DNA of 44,232 nucleotides. It comes from Prochloraceae cyanobacterium (GTDB lineage: Bacteria; Cyanobacteriota; Cyanobacteriia; Cyanobacteriales; JASJDA01). Shown here piece after piece: positions 1 through 7,320 of the stretch; within the stretch, counting starts at the first letter, position 1, and each line of letters opens with the position of its first letter. The translations under genes were made by a program, and so were the position numbers. The notes beneath the pieces are model-generated. The model saw only the letters and a list, made by a program, of their open reading frames with translations. It had not been told where the DNA came from and did not search any database. The stretch spans positions 1 through 44,232 of the forward strand of contig JASJDA010000053.1 in assembly GCA_030065755.1 (NCBI GenBank), in the 5' to 3' direction.

Positions 1-105
1 TTCTCTTTTTACTAATCGAACCATTGTTTGAAAAGTTTGACGTTGAACACCAACTAACCGTTTAAAATCTGAAGCTGATAGTTTGCGCAGTTGTTTATCT
101 TCCAT
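1..105 (-). CDS. IS5-type transposase, N-terminal part, cut by the window edge
   Basis: An ATG at 105 on the minus strand opens a frame that stays open for 35 codons to the window edge. The peptide starts MEDKQLRKLSASDFKRLVG and continues with VQRQTFQTMV. This resembles the N-terminal helix-turn-helix of IS5-type DDE transposases common in cyanobacteria, whose starts often read like S.EKFKRLTGV.R.TF. The DDE catalytic part lies outside the window, so I cannot say whether the element is intact. No RBS stands out upstream. The family call rests on recall of the N-terminal pattern and is moderately sure. Confidence 0.55.
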   Translation of the reverse strand, partial: MEDKQLRKLSASDFKRLVGVQRQTFQTMVRLVKRE

Positions 106-290
106 CTAAACCTTAATATATCCAACTTATTATCTTAACATAAAAATTTATGAAAGAGGTCTTTTCACGTACCGTTTCGGAGGAGAGGGGATAGGCAGAA
201 ATGCCATCCTCGACTCTAACGACTTCTCTAAAAGAAGCAGCAGCCCGTGAAACGTCAACTCCCATACGAATTCATTCAACTTTCAATTTT

Positions 291-345
291 CGAGTTGCTT
301 GAATAGATGGGGAATCTGCGCCTTGGAAGTGCACGGAGGATGTCA
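291..345 (+). mobile_element. possible degraded right end of an IS200/IS605-type element
   Basis: This stretch starts CGAGTT and ends AAGTGC then GGAGGATGTCA. The segment just after the tnpB coding end near 38.5 kb, read on the minus strand, also starts CGAGTTTTGGAA and ends AAGTGC...GGGGAGGATGTCA. The shared pieces suggest a leftover right end of a tnpB-type element whose coding part is gone. Only about 25 bases match clearly. Confidence 0.3.
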
Positions 346-349
346 ATTT

Positions 350-904
350 TTACTTTTGAGGGAAAAGAGAAGCGAGTTGATAAAAAATCACAGTAGTATT
401 ACCGTAGATTTTTTGGCGACAGATTTCTAGACCTGAAACTGTTATGGGATTCCATTGTTTTGGATCGCATTCTAAAGCCATTTCTCCGTCTTCTGCTAAT
501 AATTGAAGATTAGCGATCGCTTCTAACACTGGCTGATATAAATTACTGGCATAGGGGGGATCGAAATAAATACGATCGAATTTCTCTCCAGCAAGATTTT
601 TTAATCTCTCGATCGCGTCCCCGCGAATAACTCGATATTTTTGTTCGCTTCGAGCTACTTTCTGCCAATTTTCTTTTATAATCCCACAAGCGCGTCCGGA
701 TTGCTCAATTCCCACTACCTCAGAAGCGCCGCGACATAAAGCCTCTGCACCCATCGAACCGCTACCAGCGCAAATATCCAACCAGCGACAGCCAGCAATT
801 TCCCCTTGCCAAATATTAAATAAAGCTTCTCGTACCCGCGCAGAAGTAGGTCGGGTTAACTTCCCTGGCAAAGTTTTTAACTGCCTATTACCATAAATTC
901 TCAC
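350..904 (-). CDS. rsmD: 16S rRNA (guanine(966)-N(2))-methyltransferase RsmD
   Basis: This SAM-dependent enzyme methylates N2 of G966 in 16S rRNA during 30S assembly. The 184-residue protein has the usual family length. It shows the Rossmann SAM-binding motif I (LDICAGSGSMG, residues 42-52) and the catalytic DPPY motif (residues 115-118) of N2-guanine methyltransferases. The N-terminus (MRIYGNRQLKTLPG, then a TRPTSARVREALFNI block) is typical of RsmD. The gene lies 11 bp downstream of hisH on the same strand and is probably cotranscribed with it. The ATG at 904 is the natural start. Identification is firm. Confidence 0.93.
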   Translation of the reverse strand: MRIYGNRQLKTLPGKLTRPTSARVREALFNIWQGEIAGCRWLDICAGSGSMGAEALCRGASEVVGIEQSGRACGIIKENWQKVARSEQKYRVIRGDAIERLKNLAGEKFDRIYFDPPYASNLYQPVLEAIANLQLLAEDGEMALECDPKQWNPITVSGLEICRQKIYGNTTVIFYQLASLFPQK

Positions 905-915
905 TTATGTCAAGT

Positions 916-1551
916 TTAAACGCTAACTTTGCTTCTTACTTGACTGACGAAATTAGCCAGAATTTGCAAACCGTTGTCAGAGGATTTTTCTGGGTGAAAT
1001 TGAACCGCCATAATATTATCTTTTGCGATCGCTACTGTTACTTTCTGGGAACCGTGGGTTACTGTAGCTGCAGTTACGGAAAGATCGATCGGATCGACAT
1101 AATAGGAGTGGACGAAATATACGTAAGGATCTCTAGATAATTGCTGCCATAGAGGTAGGTCTGGTTGACTAAATTCTAATTGATTCCAACCCATATGAGG
1201 GATAGTAATACCAGGTTCAGAATCAAAGCGACGCACTACCCCTGGTACTATTCCTAAACCTGGTTCAATTCCTTCTTCAGAACGATCGAAAAGTATTTGC
1301 ATTCCCAAACAGATCCCCAAAAAAGGTTTTCCACTGGCGATCGCTTCTTTGATTGGGGCTTCTAAATTGCGCTCTCGTATGTGCTGGACTGCTGGATCGA
1401 AAGAACCTACTCCTGGCAATACTACCGCATCAGCTTGTTTAATATCAGTAGGAGAATCGGTTATTTTGGGAGTTGCACCTGCTTTTTCGAGACCTTTACA
1501 AGCCGAGTGGAGGTTTCCCATGTCGTAGTCAATAACAGCGATCGATGCCAT
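916..1551 (-). CDS. hisH: imidazole glycerol phosphate synthase, glutaminase subunit HisH
   Basis: HisH hydrolyses glutamine and channels ammonia to HisF in the fifth step of histidine synthesis. The 211 residues form a class I glutamine amidotransferase. The nucleophile Cys81 sits in GICLGMQ, and the His186/Glu188 pair in FHPEKS. The early block AVIDYDMGNLHS and the PGVGSFDPA loop (around residues 46-54) are typical of HisH. No hisF is in the window, as is usual in cyanobacteria where his genes are scattered. The frame runs into rsmD after 11 bp. Complete and confident. Confidence 0.95.
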   Translation of the reverse strand: MASIAVIDYDMGNLHSACKGLEKAGATPKITDSPTDIKQADAVVLPGVGSFDPAVQHIRERNLEAPIKEAIASGKPFLGICLGMQILFDRSEEGIEPGLGIVPGVVRRFDSEPGITIPHMGWNQLEFSQPDLPLWQQLSRDPYVYFVHSYYVDPIDLSVTAATVTHGSQKVTVAIAKDNIMAVQFHPEKSSDNGLQILANFVSQVRSKVSV

Positions 1552-1605
1552 TTTTGCTTTTAATTTAGAATATATATTCCCACATCTTATTCTAGACTCG
1601 TTTTT

Positions 1606-2115
1606 ATGTCTAAAAAAATCATTCTTACTTCCTTTTCAACTTGGCTTTCCCACCACTCCTCTAATGCTTCGGATAATTTACTAGAGGAAATACAACAACA
1701 TCAGTTTCAATCTAGCTCTTTAACTTTTTTAAGACAATTGCCTGTAGATGTTCCTCAAGCTAGCGGTCGTACGATCGCTGCTATTGAAAAGATACAGCCA
1801 GATTTAGTTATTTGTTGCGGTATGGCAGAGTCGAGATCCCTTCTTACTGTAGAATCTAATGCTACTTGTGGGGTCGATCGGCTTAAAACTTCAGTTGAAT
1901 TAGACAAATTAGTCTCTCAGTTATCTATCACTTCCCTCAGTCACGATGCTGGTAAATTTGTCTGCGAAGGTTTATATTATCAGGTTCTAAACCACTTGCA
2001 AAAGTTTCAACCTCAAAGTCAGTCTATTTTCGTTCACGTTCCAGTCTTGACAACGGGTAATTCAGAACAAATTATTACTGATTTTACGTCTATAATTAAA
2101 AAATTAACTTCTTAA
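1606..2115 (+). CDS. pyroglutamyl peptidase-like (family C15) protein, short form
   Basis: Family C15 cysteine peptidases remove N-terminal pyroglutamate from peptides. At 169 residues this is shorter than the usual ~215, but the catalytic pattern can be placed. Glu83 follows the GMAESRSLLT stretch, Cys120 sits in DAGKFVCEGLYY and His144 in IFVHVPVL, in the order and spacing of the Glu-Cys-His triad. The N-terminus (KKIILTSFSTWL) matches the family's first strand. The gene is divergent from hisH, with 54 bp between them that must hold both promoters. Family membership is likely; true activity on pyroglutamyl peptides is inferred. Confidence 0.72.
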   Translation: MSKKIILTSFSTWLSHHSSNASDNLLEEIQQHQFQSSSLTFLRQLPVDVPQASGRTIAAIEKIQPDLVICCGMAESRSLLTVESNATCGVDRLKTSVELDKLVSQLSITSLSHDAGKFVCEGLYYQVLNHLQKFQPQSQSIFVHVPVLTTGNSEQIITDFTSIIKKLTS

Positions 2116-2471
2116 TAAAAAACTTATTATATCGAGCGCCTCGATCGAGTGTAGTCACAAAAATAATGAAAACAATACTATTACTCAACAATTGAGTAAA
2201 CTCCAACAGGAAAGCCAAAATCTACTCCTAATAAAAAATTAAAAAAATATAGAGGAATTGCCTATAATTAAAAAGCAGTATTTACGTATAATTGCGGTGA
2301 GGTTTGTAGAAAATATCCTACGAGTTCAGTAAATTTACAGTAGTATTTCTATCACTTTTACAGTTAATGTATACCATCAAAGCTCAATTTATCGAACTAT
2401 AGAAGAGATTTATTGATAGAGACTCCAATTTATCGTAATCTTTATGGGTTGTAAACTAAAATACCCATGCC
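2116..2471. other. AT-rich intergenic region
   Basis: This gap of 356 bp separates the C15 peptidase-like gene from the DUF3370 gene. I find no convincing ORF, RNA gene or terminator. The last ~80 bp presumably hold the promoter of the downstream gene. Confidence 0.5.
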
Positions 2472-3839
2472 ATGCTCTTACCCCTTTCACTTCTTTTTAT
2501 CCTTGCTCAAGCAAATCCAATGCCAACACCAGCAGCGACTCCACAGGAAATTGTCAAATCCCAAGAAGTCCGTGCTTTGCCAGGAAAATTAGATCGAATA
2601 CCAGTATTTAACAGTAACAGTCCTGAATTAGTCCTAAAAGAAGGTATATTACTATCTACCTTTCCCTCCAGGGGAAAAGCCCACCCTAACGCACATTTAA
2701 ACTATCCTTTAAAGGGACGTTTCGATTTATTTGCCCATCACGTTGCTAAAGCTCCTGCGCCAGAAGATCTGCGAACCCTATATATCGGAATAATTCTACA
2801 CAATCCTAGTTCTCGATCGCTAACAGTAGATATTTTGCCTGCGGCGAGTTATTTGAGCCAACCAGATGCCCCATTTATTCAGCTACCGTCTCAAGTAGAA
2901 AATCCTTTAGGAGAAATATATGCGGGACCAGGTAGTCGGGTAATGAATGATATTTTGCGGGGCGTGCATCAAAAGATTTTTCCTTCTCAATTATCCATAC
3001 CGCCGAGAACGAGTAAGATGTTATTGAATTTACCGATTCCAGTGCGCGATCTGGAACCGCCAATTAACGGCAGATCCACTTATATGCGCCTGCACAGCGA
3101 TGGAGAAGTTTATGCTGCGAGTTTGGCAATGTTTGCTCCAGTGGACGATCGAGGTGAGGAAAGAGCGCCAACTTTAGCAGAGTGGCGACAACTTTTATTA
3201 AGGGGAGACTTAGCCAAACCTCGCGATCGCGCTCCTACCCCTCCTGGTGCTTCTGGTGGTATTATTTACGGTCGGGTTGCTGGAGTCGCAAGAGGATCTC
3301 AATGGAAAGCGGATCTCCTAGACAACCCTAATGCCGATCGTCTGACTATTCCTGGGGTCGGCGAAGCATTTTCTTATGGTTTAAGTACTTTAGAAGGGGG
3401 CAGACTCGGTACCGATCGAACTCAGAGTGCTACTATGTTGGTACGCTATCCCGACACAGCCTATAAAGCCCACGGTAACTATGGAGTGCAATACAGCCTG
3501 ACAATGCCTCTATATAATCCTACTAAAGAGATCAAAACTGTTGCCGTGGCTCTGGAAACACCCATTAAACAAGACCAAATAAGATCTGGTCTGCGTTTTC
3601 TTTCTCCTCCAGCTAAACAAGTATTTTTCCGAGGGACAGTACAAGTACGCTACAGTGACGATCGCGGTTTACCTCGTACTCGCTATTTCCATTTAGTTCA
3701 AAGACGCGGTCAAGAGGGAGAACCTTTAGTTGTCTTGAAAATGGCACCAGGAAACAGAAGACTGGTATCTGTAGATTTTCTCTATCCTCCAGATTCAACA
3801 CCACCCCAAGTTTTGACAATTAAGACTTTAGATGATTAA
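2472..3839 (+). CDS. DUF3370 domain-containing exported protein
   Basis: This 455-residue protein matches the cyanobacterial DUF3370 family as I recall it. It has a short hydrophobic N-terminus (MLLPLSLLFILAQANP) that looks like a signal peptide, followed by the family block around residues 30-75 (EVRALPGKLDRIPVFN, then FPSRGKAHPNAHLNYPLKG). The rest looks like beta-rich domains with no catalytic motif I recognise. Export to periplasm or surface is inferred from the N-terminus. Function is unknown. The stop overlaps the end of a convergent small ORF by 4 bp. The ATG at 2472 is used; an ATG 5 bp upstream is out of frame. Confidence 0.8.
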   Translation: MLLPLSLLFILAQANPMPTPAATPQEIVKSQEVRALPGKLDRIPVFNSNSPELVLKEGILLSTFPSRGKAHPNAHLNYPLKGRFDLFAHHVAKAPAPEDLRTLYIGIILHNPSSRSLTVDILPAASYLSQPDAPFIQLPSQVENPLGEIYAGPGSRVMNDILRGVHQKIFPSQLSIPPRTSKMLLNLPIPVRDLEPPINGRSTYMRLHSDGEVYAASLAMFAPVDDRGEERAPTLAEWRQLLLRGDLAKPRDRAPTPPGASGGIIYGRVAGVARGSQWKADLLDNPNADRLTIPGVGEAFSYGLSTLEGGRLGTDRTQSATMLVRYPDTAYKAHGNYGVQYSLTMPLYNPTKEIKTVAVALETPIKQDQIRSGLRFLSPPAKQVFFRGTVQVRYSDDRGLPRTRYFHLVQRRGQEGEPLVVLKMAPGNRRLVSVDFLYPPDSTPPQVLTIKTLDD

Positions 3840-4054
3840 ATTTTGTTGCTTCCAGGAATGTAGACTCTATTTCCATCGAACTGAGATATTTGGTGAGCAA
3901 ATAGCTTTTTCTTTAACTCTGGAACAAGTTGTTCTGAACGCCTAATGTTATTGGGTTGAGACAAGTTGTTGCTACTAACAGTTAAATTTTCTTGGTAAAC
4001 AACTAAGCTACCAGTCAACAATATGGATGTAGTTAATAAAGTTAATTGTTTCAC
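3836..4054 (-). CDS. small exported hypothetical protein
   Basis: A 72-residue ORF starts with GTG and has a GAGGGA ribosome binding site about 8 nt upstream, which supports real translation. The N-terminus (MKQLTLLTTSILLTGSLVVYQ) looks like a signal peptide; the mature part is short, polar and Asn/Gln-rich. It converges on the DUF3370 gene with a 4-bp overlap. I recognise no family. It could be a small secreted protein or a chance ORF. Confidence 0.45.
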   Translation of the reverse strand: MKQLTLLTTSILLTGSLVVYQENLTVSSNNLSQPNNIRRSEQLVPELKKKLFAHQISQFDGNRVYIPGSNKI

Positions 4055-4565
4055 TTTTTTTGTCCCTCAAAACCACAATACGTTTGTTCTGTACTTGCTC
4101 TAGATAAACATATAGAGTTTTTGCCTGTTTTGCTTACCTACATAAGCATATTGACTGAGGAGATTGTGAAAAAGTTTCTCTACTATGTGAAAAAGACTGG
4201 AAGATATTTAAAGGTAGTACTAGAATTACCCCTAAGATTGATTTGTTTGTATCTGACCTTTTTAACTGAGAGAGGCGATCGCGCTGACTTTCAGTCAATT
4301 GAAGTTTACGGCATAATGGCTGCCACAAATTGAATGTTAGTAAGACTACCAAAGCTAATCCCGCGTTATCCGGCGTTAAATATAGTTCTAGGGCTTCTAA
4401 AAATTATCAGCGCTCGATTTATCTTTATACGTTAGCCCGATCGACAATGAATTTAAATTGTGGCAATCAACAAAAAAATCGATCGCAGCAACGGAAAGGG
4501 AAGTGAACTTCTCTTCGGGCATTTTCAGCTCAAACCAAATTGTATAAATGCTTACCTAAAATGGC
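4055..4565. other. intergenic region with two unconvincing overlapping ORFs
   Basis: About 510 bp lie between the small exported ORF and the next plus-strand gene. Two ORFs of 72-95 codons overlap on opposite strands (4046-4333 plus, 4134-4352 minus). Neither has a clear ribosome binding site or a recognisable product, so I call neither. A HIP1-like GGCGATCGCGC occurs near 4275. Confidence 0.4.
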
Positions 4566-5291
4566 ATGATAGAGTTAAAACAAAATTTAGTAGTTGCTCA
4601 AACAGCGGCTTTACTCATTTGCTATGGATTTGAAACCAGAGGACAGGCCATTCAAAGATTAACAGAACAGTGGCTCGAAAAATATCAACCCAATTGGTTG
4701 CGTTTAGCTACAATCGAAGCACTTTATCTAGGTCGTTATAAAACAGTTTCAGTAGAGCAAATATTAAATATTTGGTTGCGTAGAGGCACTCCTACATATC
4801 ACTTTAATCACGATTTCGAGCGCTTAATTTGCCGCAAATTGCCCCGATATTTAAGCAATATTTCTTTAGAGCAGACTCAAACCCAACAAAGCGATCGCCG
4901 CTCTCAAAGTAAGTCGAAAACTAGCAAGAACTTAGGCGATCGCGTTTTAAGTTCTCCACCATCTCAACCATTTAAAAAGGAACCGACTCACTCTAGTTGG
5001 CAAAATTCTCACCTTAAGACTTTAAATCCAACAGTAAAATCCAATCTTATGGTATCCGTAGGCAAGGAGCAAAAGCGCTTATCAGCTCGCGAACTTAAGG
5101 ATATCTCTCAACCTCCCTTAAAACCAAGAACAACGATCGACAACAAACCTAAATCCCAATCTTCTTTTACTGCTCGAAGCAATTGTTCGACTTCAAACAA
5201 TGCTCGAAGTGTAATTCACCAATTTATGCCCCAGCCAGACTTTTCTGAATTTTATTTGAAGCTTAAATCAGTTGCCAGACAAAACAGGTAG
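4566..5291 (+). CDS. conserved cyanobacterial protein of unknown function
   Basis: The 241-residue product has three parts. The N-terminal ~100 residues look folded and conserved (a QWLEKYQPNWLRLATIEALY block, then a YHFNHDFERLI block). The middle, about residues 105-205, is hydrophilic, Ser/Gln/Lys-rich and probably disordered. The short C-terminal segment (HQFMPQPDFSEFYLKLKSVA) looks conserved. I recall similar proteins only from cyanobacteria and know no function. The start is the ATG at 4566; an ATG 5 bp earlier stops at once. It lies upstream of tsf on the same strand, but a 266-bp gap argues for separate promoters. Confidence 0.7.
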   Translation: MIELKQNLVVAQTAALLICYGFETRGQAIQRLTEQWLEKYQPNWLRLATIEALYLGRYKTVSVEQILNIWLRRGTPTYHFNHDFERLICRKLPRYLSNISLEQTQTQQSDRRSQSKSKTSKNLGDRVLSSPPSQPFKKEPTHSSWQNSHLKTLNPTVKSNLMVSVGKEQKRLSARELKDISQPPLKPRTTIDNKPKSQSSFTARSNCSTSNNARSVIHQFMPQPDFSEFYLKLKSVARQNR

Positions 5292-5454
5292 ACTATACTT
5301 CTACAGTATCTCACTTATCAAATAAGTTAAGCTGAATACATATAAGTTCAGTTTTAAATGTTTAATATTAATAGCCAGTAGACGTAAAATCAAAATGCTT
5401 GTAAACTCGGTCTGACGAGGGCTAAAATATGTAATGCTCTTGTAGTATTCTTGA

Positions 5455-5526
5455 TTTAGTAGAGCTATTCTACTAAACATCTGTATAAATACTAATGAAC
5501 GAAGAATACTCGCTCCATTAGGAGCG
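5455..5526 (+). promoter_or_regulatory. two hairpins in the tsf leader
   Basis: Two perfect stem-loops lie upstream of tsf. At 5455-5477 TTTAGTAGA pairs with TCTACTAAA around a 5-nt loop. At 5511-5526 CGCTCC pairs with GGAGCG around ATTA. The second ends 31 bp before the tsf ATG. Neither is followed by a T-run, so they look like leader structures rather than terminators. A role in tsf control is inferred only. Confidence 0.45.
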
Positions 5527-5557
5527 TAACATATCACAGAGTAGGAAAAAAAGCAAC

Positions 5558-6220
5558 ATGGCGGAAGGAATATCGGCAAAACTGGTCAAAGAACTGCGTG
5601 AAAAAACTGGCGCTGGCATGATGGACTGCAAAAAGGCGTTAGTAGAAAGCAAAGGTGACGTGACCAAAGCTATGGAATGGCTGAGAAAGAAAGGGATCGC
5701 CTCAGCAGAGAAAAAAGGAGGTCGTCTGGCTGCAGAAGGGTTGGTTGATAGCTACATACATACAGGAGGACGTTTAGGAGTTCTGGTAGAAGTAAACTGC
5801 GAAACAGACTTTGTCGCCCGTAGAGAAGAATTTCAAACTTTAGTGCGCGACATTGCCATGCAAATTGCTGCTTGTCCTAACGTAGAATACGTTAAGTCAG
5901 ATAACATACCAGAAGAAATTGTCCAAAAAGAAAAACAAATTGAAATGGGCAGGGAAGATCTGGCAAAAAAACCAGATAAAATTAAGGAAAAGATCGTTCA
6001 AGGTCGGATTGACAAACGCCTCAAAGAACTTTCTTTGTTAGATCAACCATATATTAAAGATCAAAGCATTACTGTAGACGAACTAGTTAAACAAACCATT
6101 GCCCAACTCGGGGAAAACATCCAGGTTCGTCGTTTTACGCGCTTTTCTTTAGGGGAAGGAATTGAAAAACAAGAAGTCAACTTTGCTGATGAAGTAGCTG
6201 CCCAAACAGGTACAAAATAA
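5558..6220 (+). CDS. tsf: translation elongation factor Ts
   Basis: EF-Ts exchanges GDP for GTP on EF-Tu. The 220-residue protein shows the N-terminal UBA-like domain with the hallmark [13 protein letters not shown] (around residues 16-28), then the core motif [12 protein letters not shown] near residues 82-93 that contacts EF-Tu. It is the short form of cyanobacteria, chloroplasts and Thermus, lacking the extra C-terminal module of E. coli EF-Ts (283 residues). rpsB, often the upstream neighbour in bacteria, is not adjacent here. The ATG at 5558 sits just after a GTAGGAAAA purine stretch. Confidence 0.96.
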   Translation: MAEGISAKLVKELREKTGAGMMDCKKALVESKGDVTKAMEWLRKKGIASAEKKGGRLAAEGLVDSYIHTGGRLGVLVEVNCETDFVARREEFQTLVRDIAMQIAACPNVEYVKSDNIPEEIVQKEKQIEMGREDLAKKPDKIKEKIVQGRIDKRLKELSLLDQPYIKDQSITVDELVKQTIAQLGENIQVRRFTRFSLGEGIEKQEVNFADEVAAQTGTK

Positions 6221-6269
6221 CCGATATTTACTGATAGCTACTGAGAAAAGCTAAAACCGCTTAATTTCA

Positions 6270-6290
6270 TTCCCAGGTACTCCCTGGGAA
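6270..6290 (+). terminator. stem-loop after tsf
   Basis: TTCCCAGG pairs perfectly with CCTGGGAA around a 5-nt loop, 49 bp after the tsf stop. The T-tract that follows is weak (CTAACTTTATTA), so this is either a poor intrinsic terminator or a 3'-end stabiliser. Confidence 0.45.
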
Positions 6291-6379
6291 CTAACTTTAT
6301 TATCAATAGAGTTGTATATTTGGTTTAGAGCCATAAAGGTGACGGTTTCAGTGTCAGTACCAAGAATTCTTTGGGGAAT

Positions 6380-7312
6380 ATGACAAAAGCAATTCATCAA
6401 ATTAAACAAGATTTGACAAAACAAGAAGAGATAGTAGGAAAAGTTTCTATAGAATTAGACCGCCTCTATGCTCAATATTTCAATTTATTGAGCAAGTCAA
6501 TAGAAAAACAGTTAATCTTATTAACCTATCAAATTTGCACGTCTGAATACCCCGAAGCTTTTCTTAGTTTGTCCTTAAATCAACGAGAAACACTGCAACA
6601 AAATTTAAGAACACTTGGTAATAAATTAAAAGCCGAACTACTTTGGGAAAAAGTGAGAGCAAAAGAGTCAGAAGAAGACGATTTTGAAAGTATCATGCAG
6701 CAAATGTCAACTAGGTTGCCAAGTACTCCAGAAAAAGAAAAATCGCCTCTTGAAGAAATCTTATCTGAAGAAGAGACATTAGCAGAATTAACTTCTTCGA
6801 TCGACGCGGAAATTTCCGAAAATAATGACCGAGAAGGGTTAGAGCAAGGGAAGCCTTTTAACATTAGGAATCCCCAAGAATTGATAGACTGGCACAAACA
6901 AATACAACAGAGAATAGAACAAGTCTTAAAAAGCATCTCGACTGAAGCAAATCAATTGTTAGAAGAAGTTAATATACTGCCTCATAAATTGCCAAACAAA
7001 GTTATAGAAATGGCGATCGCAGCAGAAAACAATGAATCCACACCTAGCAATTATCCTAATCTATTAAATTTGCTCGTCGAAGCTGAAAATAAAGAGGCAA
7101 CTAAAGAAGGAAAAATAACTAAAATTACAGTAATTAGCCTGCGACTTCCAGAAATTGAATTTTCCGATCCGGCTTTGAGCGCTCAAAGCAATCAGATTCG
7201 CAATATCTTAGCTAAGATTGATAAAATACGACAACAATATCAAAAAAAACAGCGAGAATTGTCAGTAGCTCAAGCAGAAGCAGCCTGGCGATCGACTTGG
7301 TATGAAGATTAA
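6380..7312 (+). CDS. unknown coiled-coil protein upstream of recG
   Basis: The protein is about 310 residues from the ATG at 6380, preceded by TTTGGGGAAT as a possible binding site. The frame can extend three codons to a TTG, which is less likely. It is highly charged. Residues 1-80 and the last ~60 look helical and coiled-coil prone (DKIRQQYQKKQRELSVAQ near the end), with an acidic, probably disordered middle near residues 90-160. I recognise no catalytic motif. It ends 8 bp before recG on the same strand, so the two are almost surely cotranscribed. I recall such a gene beside recG in other cyanobacteria but know no function. Confidence 0.7.
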   Translation: MTKAIHQIKQDLTKQEEIVGKVSIELDRLYAQYFNLLSKSIEKQLILLTYQICTSEYPEAFLSLSLNQRETLQQNLRTLGNKLKAELLWEKVRAKESEEDDFESIMQQMSTRLPSTPEKEKSPLEEILSEEETLAELTSSIDAEISENNDREGLEQGKPFNIRNPQELIDWHKQIQQRIEQVLKSISTEANQLLEEVNILPHKLPNKVIEMAIAAENNESTPSNYPNLLNLLVEAENKEATKEGKITKITVISLRLPEIEFSDPALSAQSNQIRNILAKIDKIRQQYQKKQRELSVAQAEAAWRSTWYED

Positions 7313-7320
7313 CTAGTTAT

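Noticed and set aside
150..195. Possible group II intron domain V tail (CACGTACCGTTTCGG near GGAGAGGGG)
   Set aside because: The pairing 5' strand of domain V is absent and no intron ORF or other domain is visible; a few shared bases are not enough.
4046..4352. Two overlapping ORFs on opposite strands
   Set aside because: No binding sites, no recognised product, low-complexity AT-rich DNA; both look like chance frames.
6371..6379. TTG start for the gene upstream of recG
   Set aside because: The ATG at 6380 is stronger and the extra three residues add nothing conserved.
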